Assembly: GCA_015501595.1 (NCBI GenBank)
Contig: JADNRX010000047.1
Span: 124,001 to 188,000, forward strand
Direction: 5' to 3'
DNA from: Hymenopellis radicata
Taxonomy: Eukaryota; Basidiomycota; Agaricomycetes; Agaricales; Physalacriaceae
Length of the DNA: 64,000 nt
Shown here: piece after piece, positions 54,600-64,000 of the stretch
Layout: each line of letters opens with the position of its first letter
How positions within the stretch are numbered: position 1 is the stretch's first letter
The notes under the pieces: model-generated
The model's input: the letters and a program-made list of their open reading frames with translations, nothing else
Database searches by the model: none
Told to the model about the DNA's origin: nothing
Made by a program: the position numbers and the translations under genes

Positions 54600-55158
54600 A
54601 GCTTAGCTCGTCGTACATCATTACTATATGTATCTAAAGTACTTAACTCTATATTGCTGAATTGAAGTAGTTTGAAGCTGAAATATGATGACTGGAGTTC
54701 AACTGTGTATTACATCAATGCATGAAGTTGATTGGAGCTATTTCAAATTTTCAATGATATGGCACATACTCAAGTTACCTCTTGAGAACTTGCAGCAACT
54801 TCAGTAGAAGGGTGATGCCTGAGTTAACTCTTGAGGACTTACAGCAACTTTTGCAGAAGGCTGATCTTTAAGTTGCTTAAAGTTATCCCGAGTTGTCCCT
54901 GGCAACTTAGGCTCCTTGGGTCAACCAGAACATAGGGATCTAAACTTAAGTCAACCAGACGCCAAAGTGCTTTTCCTGATGATAGACCCTTAAATTGCCT
55001 TATTTGGACAGTCCCACCTATGGCGGGACCTGAAATTTCCTTACTTGGAGGCTCGTGCCTGGCCAAAGTGGTCCGTGACCCATTATGGTGTATATATAGC
55101 TTCACTTCAAAGACCTCCGTGACCCGTTATGTGAATTTGCGGTCGAAACACTACAGTA
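54600..55158. repeat. GTTAAC/AGTTGA-rich subterminal tract
   Basis: Many short repeats such as GAGTTAACTCTTGAGGACTTACAGCAACTT (two copies near 54775 and 54820) resemble the tracts at 3660-3900, 28330-28380 and 32380-32500. CCGTGACCC(A/G)TTATG occurs twice (55071, 55107) before the putative terminus GAAACACTACAGTA. Confidence 0.7.
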
Positions 55159-55220
55159 CTGCGCGTCAGCTACAGCTAGCGCAACCTTAGTAAAATATTT
55201 AAAATTGACTTCGGTCTTCT

Positions 55221-55973
55221 TAGGGTGGTGAAGTAAACCCTTGGTTTTGATACACCTCGGGTTTACTGCGGTTACTAACGGTATCGATACGGTATTGAAA
55301 CTGTCGGGGGTCGGGAGGTAGGTTTCGATACCGGCACGTGATCACTTCACGTGACGGCGCGCTGGCGCTAAGAGAAGCTGAGAGTGGCGGGACAAGGGCG
55401 GGATGAGGGCGGCGAGCCACTGCGCCACATCACGTGCTCAAAACACGTGCCGGTATCGAAACCGTTATAGGGTAGTGGAAACAACCTAGGTTAGAGTACC
55501 AAGAGGTTGTTTCCCGGTAAATTACCAGTTATTTACCAGTTTGTAACCTAAAGCTGTTGGAGGTAGGTTATTTACCTGCACGTGACATATCCACGTGATG
55601 TGTGGCGCACGGAAAAAGGTAGTCCGCATTATATTCAGAGGCAAGAAAATTTACTATTCTTGCCTTTAAAATCTATCTGACTCTGATGGGTCCAAAGAAG
55701 TGGCATCCGGAGGGGAAAGACTGAAAACACTTGACGGTTGCTGCCGCCGCGGCGAGGTCACGTGAAAATATCACGTGCAGGTAAATAACCGTTTTTAACC
55801 GGTAAATAACCTGGACCTCTGGGAGGGTAGGTAAATAACGGTTATTTACCACCTCCCGAGGTTATTTCCACGACCCTAAACCGTTACTAACGGTTTCAAA
55901 ACCAGGGCCTGCCGGGGGGGGTCGGTATCAATACCGTTACTAACACCCCCCGGAGGTTTACTGCGCCACCCTA
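55221..55973. mobile_element. Outer hAT-type MITE
   Basis: It begins TAGGGTGGTGAAGTAAAC and ends in the near complement GTTTACTGCGCCACCCTA. An exact 8-bp target duplication GGTCTTCT lies at 55213-55220 and 55974-55981. Without the nested insertion it is 334 bp. It contains CACGTG motifs and no coding sequence. Confidence 0.92.
55468..55878. mobile_element. Inner hAT-type MITE nested in the outer one
   Basis: It begins TAGGGTAGTGGAAACAACC and ends GGTTATTTCCACGACCCTA. An exact 8-bp target duplication AACCGTTA lies at 55460-55467 and 55879-55886. Length is 411 bp. The TAGGGT ends, CACGTG motifs and GGTAAATAACC repeats suggest mobilisation by a transposase related to that used by the outer element. 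Confidence 0.92.
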
Positions 55974-56025
55974 GGTCTTCTGCTGCCTGCACAATTTGAA
56001 TTTTGCATTTTACACTTCAAAAAGT

Positions 56026-56119
56026 TCCGATACGGGGAATCGAACCCCGAGCTGCCGCGGATTCCTTCCATTCAATGGGCTGTGAAAGGCGGCAATGTTA
56101 GCCGTTACACCATATCGGA
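56026..56119 (-). tRNA. tRNA-Glu (UUC) with a 23-nt intron
   Basis: On the minus strand the acceptor arms TCCGATA and TATCGGA pair. The T arm CGGGG-TTCGATT-CCCCG is perfect and the D loop reads GTGTAACGGC. The anticodon stem GCCGC/GCGGC encloses CTTTCA, giving anticodon TTC. A 23-base intron sits after position 37, the canonical site, leaving C38. Size without intron is about 71 nt. The gene seems intact. Confidence 0.95.
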
Positions 56120-56319
56120 TAGTTCCTGTGCGCCTTTGTCTTTCCTCACCCCATCAGCGACACCTTCACACATTGGCTGAACGTTTAACACTCGTCGGCA
56201 AGGTTGACATAAAGCAAACATCAATTTATAAGAATATGGAGACTCAACGTCATCTCTCCTTGAGCATATCACTCTTGGCGCACGCCGCCTAAGCAATACA
56301 GATAGGATGTATGTACCTT

Positions 56320-57991
56320 TCAAAAGTCAATCTTCTTCACCACTTCACCACCCATCGCCCGAACATCGTCCAAACTCTGATACCCAATCAACCCTAACGT
56401 CACATCCAGATCCGCCATCGTCTGTCTCAGCACCTGCTCCACTCCCTCCTGTCCCGCAATGATGGAGCCCCAGAGGTACGCACGTCCCACTGCATAAATA
56501 AATATGTGTCAGTGCTAGAGGTAGGCAAGATGGATGTAGCGACTAACAGAAAACACCCTGCGCCCCTAGGGCGAGTGCTTTAATAATATCACTCCCCGTT
56601 CGTACGCCCGAGTCGAGGAGGACGGACAAAGTCCCCGCTTTTTGAGCCGCTACGACTTTCGGCGATTGCATGATGTCGACTAGAGCGTACAGCGACGGGA
56701 TGGCACCGTCGACTTGACGCCCTCCTGCACATTGTCAGGTTACACGCAGATGTACGCGTTTGGAGACGCGTACCGTGATTAGACACGACGATCCCATCAA
56801 TCCCATACTCCAGCGCCTTCTCCGCATCCTACACATCAATCAGCCCTCTGACACCGACATCAATATAAAGGCTTACACTAGCTTTCAAAATGCCCTTCAA
56901 AACAATCGGCCCCGTCCAATTGTCTCTCAAAAGCCTCAACGCGTCCCAGGACCGGTAGTGCCCCGAGCACACCTCCGCCACCCAGCCCATACCAACCTTC
57001 GCCTCGTGCGCCTGGTGGGCGTCGCCCTGCTGCAGCAGCGCGTCTAGTTTCTTGTACTCGTACGGAAACGAGGGACGATGGTTCGTCACTGGTTTTAGTC
57101 CAAGCTTTGCCATGAACACAGGATCGGAGCGTCCGACTTCGTTCCCGTATCCGTGGAGCGGGGGTGCGAACGCTATGATCATCGTCGTCATAAGGCAATG
57201 ATATGCGTAGAAAGAGACAGCCACATACTTGCGTTAATATCATGCGTACGCCATCCAATCGAGAAGTTGTCTAGTGTGACCACAAGCGCACTGTATCCGT
57301 TGTCCTTCGCTCTCTTGAGCAGAGACAACGTGATATCGTCTGATTTAGGCCTGTAACGTCATCAACAAGGAAACCCTTAGACAGCTCGACATCATACCAA
57401 TAAAGCTGAAAAAACCTATGCCCATTCCCATTCGCCTCCGCAACATCCTCGATACTCCTCGAAGCCACACTGCTAAGCACAAACGGCACACCAAGGACCC
57501 TACCCGCTCTCGCCGGGGCGAGCTCACCTTCCTCCGTAAACAGCGCCTGCGTTCCGATGGGACCTATGACGAGCGGCGTCGGATAACGAACACCAAGGAT
57601 AGTCGCCTGTCACGCGGTAATCAATCTTTGATTCTCAAGATCAAATGGAAACCGCCAACCTCAAGATTGCGGTGGGTGGTATCGACCATCATACGCGGTA
57701 TGATCCTGTACCGCTGAAACGCCTTGATATTCGCGTCGAATGTAGACTCTGAGCCAGCATTCCCTCGGGCGTACTCGAAGCAGTCTGAGGGTACGAGGTC
57801 ATCAGGGTACGCCGAGTAAGCATATACCAACACCCACCGGGATGGTCTTTGAGTTTCTCTTTAGCTTTCCTTTCGAGGTCCGATATCAAGACAGTTCCAA
57901 GTGGCTGCGGCGGCTTTCTCGTCTTGTAAAGAGAGGGAACGAAGTCCTTCCACTGGATCTTGGGTATTGCACTATCAGTATCCTGCAGCAT
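56320..57991 (-). CDS. FMN-dependent alpha-hydroxyacid dehydrogenase (lactate 2-monooxygenase-like)
   Basis: Start is the ATG at 57991 (MLQDTDSAIPKIQWKDF). Short introns join exons with PPQPLGTVLISDLERKAKEK, GNAGSESTFDANIKAFQRYR, IIPRMM, PLVIGPIGTQALF, FFQLYWYD, ALVVTLDN-GWR and SDPVFMAKLG. These are followed by GPIVLKGIL (FMN-contacting Lys), DGIVVSNHGGRQVDGA (catalytic His and Arg), LDSGVRTGSDIIKALALGAQ (FMN phosphate) and VGRAYLWG. The protein oxidises a 2-hydroxy acid such as lactate, with FMN as cofactor; the exact substrate and whether oxygen is the acceptor cannot be told. All key residues noted are present, and the gene ends at 56320. It lies next to the tRNA-Glu and head-to-tail with the aminopeptidase gene. 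Confidence 0.88.
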
Positions 57992-58273
57992 GATAGTTAG
58001 TGCTTAAGCCGGGTGACAGAAGATGATCAGAATGCGTTGACAGTCCAAGTCCCATGCTCACGGCCGGGCCCAAGCAGATGCCGGCCCGAAATACGAGCAA
58101 TATTGGGCCCGATTATTAGCACGAGTACGCATGGCTTCACTCAACAGAGGGTCAAGACAATTATGAACAACGCGACGCGAGTCACATTAATGCTGTATTA
58201 CCAACGATGCGTCAGACTAGTACGGCTCCAGTCCCAACAAGCCTTGACAGGCTCCTTCAACATCAGCAATCTA

Positions 58274-60305
58274 TCAACCGAAAATCAGCGAAAGATCGCG
58301 CGCGCCAGGAAGGACACCTACCTCTTTCGGCGCCGCCACGGACAACACCGTTGGACCGGTCTTCCCAATCACCACTTCGTCCTGATCATACAAGTCACTG
58401 ACTGATCGAGTTAACAAAAAGTCGGGCGACTAACCTCAATGCGTATGCCCATATTGTGGAAATGCTTGGGGAATTGAGGTGACGGAGGGACGTAAATGCC
58501 AGGTTCGATGGTGATAACCATACCTTCTTGCAATCTATGCGCAAAACAATTCAAACAAACAGAAAAAAGCGACAGAACAACGTACTTTGTGTTCCGATTA
58601 ATCGTAAACGACTCATGTAGGTCTGAGGACAACGTCAATAAACGACGTTTCAGTTTAAGGGATGCCTCACCAATTCCGATAGGATGGCTAAGTGAGTGTG
58701 GGTACAGCTCTTTTGAGAGTGTCTCTGTACTGACATTGAGACCAATCTGAGCCAACTCGCTTCGCAATAAACGGCATGAGGCCGAATGTAGTGATAGCAT
58801 GGTGCCAGCCTCTCCTTCGTGACACATAGCTACTAGAGCCTTTTGTGCAGATAGGACAGCTGAGTACAGATCGCGTTGCGCAGATGTAAATGTTCCGTTA
58901 GCAGGATAAGTTCGTGCTAATAGAACCTTATTAGTGAAATGCCGCTTACTTTGAGTGGGGAATTCGTACTGATATCTGACGCATAGCCACTGCAGGCAAG
59001 TAAACTGTAAGCATCTTTCAAGACCATGAAGGAAGACATGTCTCACTTGTACTCGCAACCTGCATCGATAAGCAAGAGATCTCCGTTGTCAATAATCATA
59101 TTATTATATGTATAATGTATCATGAGTGCGTTGGCACTGAAAACTATCAGTATAGAGGACCAAGGTATAGGCAAAGACGAACCCAGAAGCAACGACGGGC
59201 ACATAGGCTGGCCGCTGGGCGCCGTCTAAAGCGCATATATACTCGAAATGAGCTGCGATTGCCGACTCGTTCATGCCTGGACGTGTAAATCGCATAGTCT
59301 GCAAAATGAGGTTACAACCATAAAGTTGGCGGTGAGTATACACACCTTGGCATGTGCGCGCCCACTAATGTCTGCAGCAGCACGCATGACGCGTAACTCG
59401 ACCTCGCTCTTGATTGCTCTTAAGGGCGCGATCTTCGGGCGCAGGGGTCTCCGTCGCGAGCTTGAAATGAGCGACATCGTAGCCTCATGATCATAGGACC
59501 GTCTCGTTAATGGATTGGAAAGCTTCTTGAGAAGTTTCTTGAATCCATCAGTGTCCTTCTGAGCAGGCAAGTCCGTGAATATGTGAGAATAGGATGAGGC
59601 TTTGGAGCCTAAGATAGAGGGAAACTCTTTGATAGGATGGGCATTGTCTGCGCGAAAGATTTCACCGGCAGCTCGAACGCCTGTTCTTGGACCAGACCAC
59701 TTTTCTTCAAGGGGATCTTTCTCGTTGACAAACAAAGTCATAGAGTATCCACGTCGAGAAGAGTCCTTCTCTACTTGATGTCAGAACTCAGTACTTAAGC
59801 CGATGGAAGGACCACGCACCAAGGACGACGGCAGACTCGGGTTCCTCGCAACCAGTCAGATACCAGAAATCTGAATCCTGACGAAATTTGTAGCTTACAA
59901 ACGTCATGAACGTCCAATAAATGTCGGGGCTATACTTACAATATTTCTGCGTAAAAATGAGATACATTTTGGCGGAATAACGCGTTTGGCTTACCTCCGC
60001 TCATGTAGGTTGTAGGCGCGGCAGTGAGCACAACCAAGCTGCTCTCCGGCAGGCTCTCCATCAACGCCAGTCTCCGATTCTCATATTCCTCATAGGGTAT
60101 TCCCGCATTGAGGTCGTTAGGTCGGACTGTACTCTGTTTCGTTTTTAATACTTCAACCCAAGTCAGTCCTCTCACCTAAATGTGGATGGGAAGGGTGTAA
60201 TGGCTGGCCATAGGGAGACGGCTTCAGCGACGCGCGTCCTGCTGAGCTACCAGTAATAACGGAGCTGCCTATGGCCTGTGCATGGCGCCTGAGAGTAGCG
60301 TACAT
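58274..60305 (-). CDS. Icp55-type mitochondrial Xaa-Pro aminopeptidase (M24B)
   Basis: The ATG at 60305 gives MYATLRRHAQAIGSSVITGS, an Arg-rich amphipathic start typical of mitochondrial import. After an intron ending in ACAG near 60136, the frame reads VRPNDLNAGIPYEEYENRR-ALMESLP, the family's N-terminal block. The catalytic part has IDAGCEYK and SDISRTYPANG (two metal-binding Asp), HSLSHPIG (His), MVITIEPGIY (Glu) and EDEVV-like (Glu) near the end; all five ligands of the pita-bread fold are present. Icp55 trims one N-terminal residue from imported precursors after the processing peptidase. The stop is a TGA at 58274-58276. Intron positions at 58400-58670 and 59760-60000 are read from splice motifs. 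Confidence 0.86.
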
Positions 60306-62415
60306 GCACCAAGTAAGGTCGAGGTAAAGAGGAAAGAACAGTGCCGACTTGTGACATCAGCGGCCGCGTTGCTCCGAGCCGATAAACGCGCACGTGAGCC
60401 ATTCATCCTTCATGGATTGCAAGTCTTAGTCTACAGGTAAATTACAGCAAAGCAGACACGAAATCCAGTTCGTTTAGTTGTCCTTCACCTCCCTTTTTCT
60501 ATCCCGACTTCCACCAACAATCCCAAATCCAACTTGAAGCTTCGGGCCCATCATGAGTTATACAACCGTCAATCACAAAGGTCTGTGGAACACTCTGTGT
60601 GCCGTAGTCGGGATATGCAGAAGCATCGACATATTCAGCCACGAATCACTACAGGACGCGTCTCCCCCTCCGTAATAATCATAGTCAATTGAATACACCA
60701 TACGCCTGAAATGCCGACTACGGCTCGGTTGCTGGACATGGACAATGTCAATGAACAAAATGAGTTTCCATTATTGCTTGCCATAGTCATGCCACTTACT
60801 GGTGGCTTTCCGACCACAACGCAGCGGTGCGCCCATGAATTGTTAACTCTTGGCAGTACTGAGCACTGCTGCACGTTAACGGAGAAATCGGCAGGGGGCA
60901 ACGCACACCGGAAACACTCGCTGAGTATGTCGACTCACTGCATTGATGCGCACTATTGCGCGACATCCCGGTCCCGACAAGGTAAGTGATCGATTGTTCA
61001 TTCATGTAGGTAAACATAATTGTTGAAGTTCGCAGTTTCCGAATGACTGTTACCTTACTGATCTGGCGCAGAACGTTAACCGAATCAAAGATGGCCTCAA
61101 CTTGTGGGTGTGTAGCGAAGTCGTGTCCATAAGCGATGCGGTTTATAGCACAAGAATTCGGTTGGTGTACCTGGTGCTGAAGTCGAGCTGCATTGAAGTG
61201 AAAGTCCGTTTGTCGTGATAAGGGCAAGAATGAAAACCGCGTGAACCAGTCGAGAAATGACTTCTACTGTGTACGTGAAGCTTCTTGAACTTGGCGAAAA
61301 GTGTCTCCTTGTAAGCTTGACAGCATGATGTGACATTGCCAAGAGGGAAACGAGGTAGGAGTGCAGTTGAACAGCGTGGAATGTCGGTGAGAAAGGAGCG
61401 TAGGGGAGCCAAAAGCGTAGGGACATGGGAGTAGAGAATGAAGGAGTCGTCGATACCCGCCCATTATATACCCTCGCGGTGTTTGCCGCTGTGTATGCGC
61501 ACGCGCACCATAACAGGAAGTACCGGCTCAATTACGCCACATCAGATGCGCTTCTATGACGCGCTCTGGTCGCCGATGACGTTCATCGCTCGACGATGAT
61601 GCTAGAGTCCCATCACGACACATATGAAGAAGGCGAAGTGGCTGCCGTCTTTGGAGCGGCGAAACGTTGTCGTTGTGGGTTGAAGACAGCGATGATTACC
61701 GCGACAGGTTTTCACGGAGGCGTTTGTTGATAATCGTTCGGAGGAGCGGGGAAAGTTCAGGAAGTTGGAGCTGACGCGAGCAAGTTGATGGGCAAAGATA
61801 CCCTGAAGAAGTTGAGGAAGCTGAAGAAAGCCGTGAATATCACACACCTTGAGGAATTCTCGTAATGATCTGATTACTTGTATGTATGCTTGACATTTTG
61901 TGCGCTCTGTTGTATTTAGTTCTTCAATGTCTTTTGTCATCGCATTGTGATTGACGAGGCAGATTCGACAGAACTGAGCACCCTTGGGAGTTCTTATGCA
62001 ATCTTGTGAATCCTAGCTCTATTCGGCGTTTATCCAACTCCACGCGAAGGTTACGGAAGTGAAAGAGCGTGTGGTAGTGGCGGTGGCGTGAAATGACATG
62101 TGAGCCGTGACACCAGGCGCAGTAACGGTCACATGGAATCCAAAGTCGAACGGCCATCATAGATTTGTGCCCGTATTTGCGTTCTTTCAACGCGACATTC
62201 TATCGGGACGGGTATACGGCTTGGGACGGGGGTCGTCCATCGTTTCTGCTTTAGGGTTTTCCCATTACGGGAGAAGACTCGGTCCCAATGTCAAGATTCA
62301 ATAACTCACGGGGAACGTGAGTTCGTAAACACTGACGTCTGTCTCCAGTACCGATATAAACGATGGGTGTTGTCCTCGAGGATAACCATTGTGCCCTTCT
62401 ACCACCACCACCATC
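60306..62415. other. Divergent intergenic region, no gene assigned with confidence
   Basis: The region lies between the leftward aminopeptidase and the rightward sulfite oxidase genes, so it contains both promoters. Frames on the minus strand at 61602-62199 could be exons of a small gene: a Cys/His-containing stretch RLWIPCDRYCAWCHGSH is followed by TERTKCQAYIQVIRSLREFL in an overlapping frame. A leader-like MSYTTVNHKG at 60553 could start another gene. Neither is convincing. Confidence 0.35.
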
Positions 62416-64000
62416 ATGAGCGTACGCGGCGACATCTCGACGAGTTCTCTCCCTTCTCCCAGTCTGGACTCTTCGCGCTTCAGGTCGCCCTCTATCTCGT
62501 TCGACGTCTCAAAGTTGTTTCCCGAGGAAAAGCTCGGTTGGAGTGGGTAAGTTTAACCGACTCTGGCTCGTCTTTGCTCCTGAATCGCATCTAGATACGT
62601 CGAATGGGAAAAATACCCCGACCGCAAGACGATGGCACGTCAAATTCTGAATGCACACAAAGAAGAGTTCACGCCCATACCAGGTGACGGCGCTTCTCTG
62701 ATCTCTTGAGCCTCATGTCTGACAACGAGGCTTGCCTTGCCCAGAGTTTCAATTCGTTCCTCTGCCCGATACGAACCCCATTTTGATAGGATACCGATGG
62801 AAAGAGTACCACGAACTCCTCGGCCTCAAGAACATTGTCGACTTCAGCTGGGAGACGGTCCAGAAGGAGAAACCGGACTTGATCCATCTGCTTGATTTTC
62901 CGTATAATGGGGAAACGACGAGCGAGCAGCTTTTGCAAGGCAAGATCACGGACAATATGTTTCATTTGTGGGTGATAAATACGAAGTAGACGTGCTCGGT
63001 GCTGAGATATTCTTAGCGTTCGCAATCATGGCGGTGTACCTGACATTGAAGAGGATGTGTTCGAGTTGGAGATTGGCGGTCTTGTGACCACGCCCGCCAA
63101 ACTCTCCCTCAAGGATTTGAAGGATCCTGATAAGTTTCCGTGGGTTGTCTCATGGTCGTCGCCGTTAAAGCATAGCTGACGTTGATATGCATTCAGCCAA
63201 GTCGAAGTTACTGTCACATTGCAGTGCAGTGGCACGGTATGGCGATGTTCTTCTCTGTCGCTGTTTTCTGTCTAATGTACTTTGACCTTCAGCGTCGTAT
63301 TGAACAGATTCGAGAATATCCAGGAGACGGCGACGAGCTCATTAACGCCCCGTGGGGTACGGCTTCTTTCACGTCTGATTGCAATTGAGATCTGACATCG
63401 TCCCCAGGTGAAGGTGCCATGTAGGTGACGTTCGTATTGCATCCCTTGAGCGCTATCCGATGTTCTTTCGAGTGGCACAGCCGTGTACCGTGGTGTACCC
63501 CTCAAGAAAGTACTTAAGCACGCATGCGGCGGAGTGCTTCCCGAATGTAAACATCTCGAGTTCATCGGTGCCGACACTTACTTTAAGTGCGCCACTCACA
63601 TCCTCTTCGCACTCAGTGCTCATCCCATGACAGGAAGAACAATGTCTTCAACTACGCCGTGTCAGTTCCGTGGCGTAAAGTTCGACATAATGAAGAAGTC
63701 ATACTAGCTTGGGAGATGAATGGCGAGCCCCTTCCGAAGATACATGGTTACCCACTTAGGATGATCGTCACCGGGTACATTGGGGCGAGGAGCTGTAAAT
63801 GGGTGTACCGTATCAATGCCCTCGCTGAGCCGAGTATGGGACCTGTGCAAGCTCAGGAGTATCTCTACTACACATCGCAGGTCAGCTGCATAAATGGCTA
63901 CTTGAACAACATCGCTGACGGCTTCCCAGATTGGCAAACAGAACGCCAAGTACTCGAATGGGTTTTCGATTCAGCAGATGCCGGTCTCGTAAGTTGGCAG
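62416..64000 (+). CDS. Sulfite oxidase-type molybdenum cofactor enzyme (5' part)
   Basis: The ATG at 62416 gives MSVRGDISTSSLPSPSLDSS. After introns the frame reads VEWEKYPDRKTMA, PLPDTNPILIGYRWKEY and VRNHGGVPDIEEDVFELEIG. Next are GLVTTPAKLSLKDL, VEVTVTLQCSGTRR (the Cys that binds molybdenum), INAPWG, GTAVYRGVPLKKVLKHACGG, FIGADTY, WRKVRHNEEVILAWEMNGEP and GYPLRMIVTGYIGARSCKWV. This is the molybdopterin-binding domain followed by the start of the dimerisation domain. The enzyme oxidises sulfite to sulfate. No cytochrome b5 domain is seen upstream, as in plant-type or fungal non-heme forms. The gene runs off the right edge of the window at 64000. Confidence 0.88.

Larger units (their letters stand above)
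43995..55158. mobile_element. Full copy of the inverted-repeat element, with Copia nested inside
   Basis: TACTGTAGTGTTTC(A/G)ACC reads inwards from both ends (43995 on the plus strand; 55158 on the minus strand), and related motifs (CCATAATGGGTCAC and its complement) lie just inside each. Without the Copia insertion the element is about 5.7 kb. It contains the sequence shared with 1-3927, a captured COX4-type fragment, and GTTAAC/AGTTGA-rich subterminal tracts at both ends. No transposase is recognised, so it may be non-autonomous. A target duplication could not be defined, and the exact ends need confirmation from other copies. Confidence 0.6.

Noticed and set aside
43995..55158. CACTA (En/Spm) element
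   Set aside because: The terminal CACTAC/GTAGTG words face the wrong way for a CACTA element and no 2-3-bp target duplication or transposase was found.
61097..61531. Minus-strand frame of 144 codons
   Set aside because: The composition is not protein-like, no motif is present, and three overlapping frames are equally open.

Overview
The window looks like chromosomal DNA of a filamentous basidiomycete, very probably an Agaricomycete. The reasons are dense GT-AG introns of about 45-60 nt, an F-box protein of the agaricomycete type, a KDZ-type transposase with its cysteine clusters beside a TET/JBP oxygenase (a pairing known mainly from this class), single-pass membrane protein families, and an intron-bearing tRNA-Glu. 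Most of the window is accessory DNA made of nested mobile elements. Ordinary host genes lie mainly at the right end.

Layout. (1) 1-3927 is one arm of a near-identical inverted repeat; its partner lies at 44068-53468, where a complete Copia retrotransposon (44999-50474) has been inserted. (2) 3928-6394 holds a junction: an exact 457-bp copy of the 3' end of the neighbouring F-box gene is fused to a beheaded Mediator subunit 13 gene, which also carries a MITE. The F-box gene itself is at 6725-8380. (3) 8970-35642 is bounded by 35-bp inverted repeats with 34 of 35 matches and by subterminal repeats facing inwards. I read it as a single 26.7-kb KDZ-type element. It carries a KDZ transposase, a convergent TET/JBP oxygenase, a second 2OG-Fe(II)-like oxygenase fused to a chromodomain, a RING-like protein, a long coiled-coil protein and a GRF-like zinc-finger protein. 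A further 4.2-kb element, which has itself picked up an alpha/beta-hydrolase gene, interrupts the last of these. (4) 35941-43684 holds a Ser/His/Pro-rich protein gene and three paralogous single-pass membrane protein genes, two of them a recent tandem duplication. (5) 43995-55158 is the second copy of the inverted-repeat element, with the Copia insertion and a captured cytochrome c oxidase subunit IV fragment. (6) 55221-55973 is a hAT-type MITE nested inside another. (7) 56026-64000 is host sequence: tRNA-Glu, an FMN-dependent alpha-hydroxyacid dehydrogenase, an Icp55-type mitochondrial aminopeptidase and the start of sulfite oxidase.

How the parts may work together: the KDZ block pairs a transposase with two predicted 2OG-Fe(II) enzymes (one expected to act on 5-methylcytosine), a chromodomain, and ring- and zinc-finger proteins. 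That is a plausible self-contained kit for mobilising DNA and resetting local chromatin or methylation. This copy looks decayed: the transposase has a premature stop and a frameshift, and the chromodomain gene has a premature stop. Both stops can be explained by C-to-T changes. All gene names are assigned by eye from motifs; no search was run.
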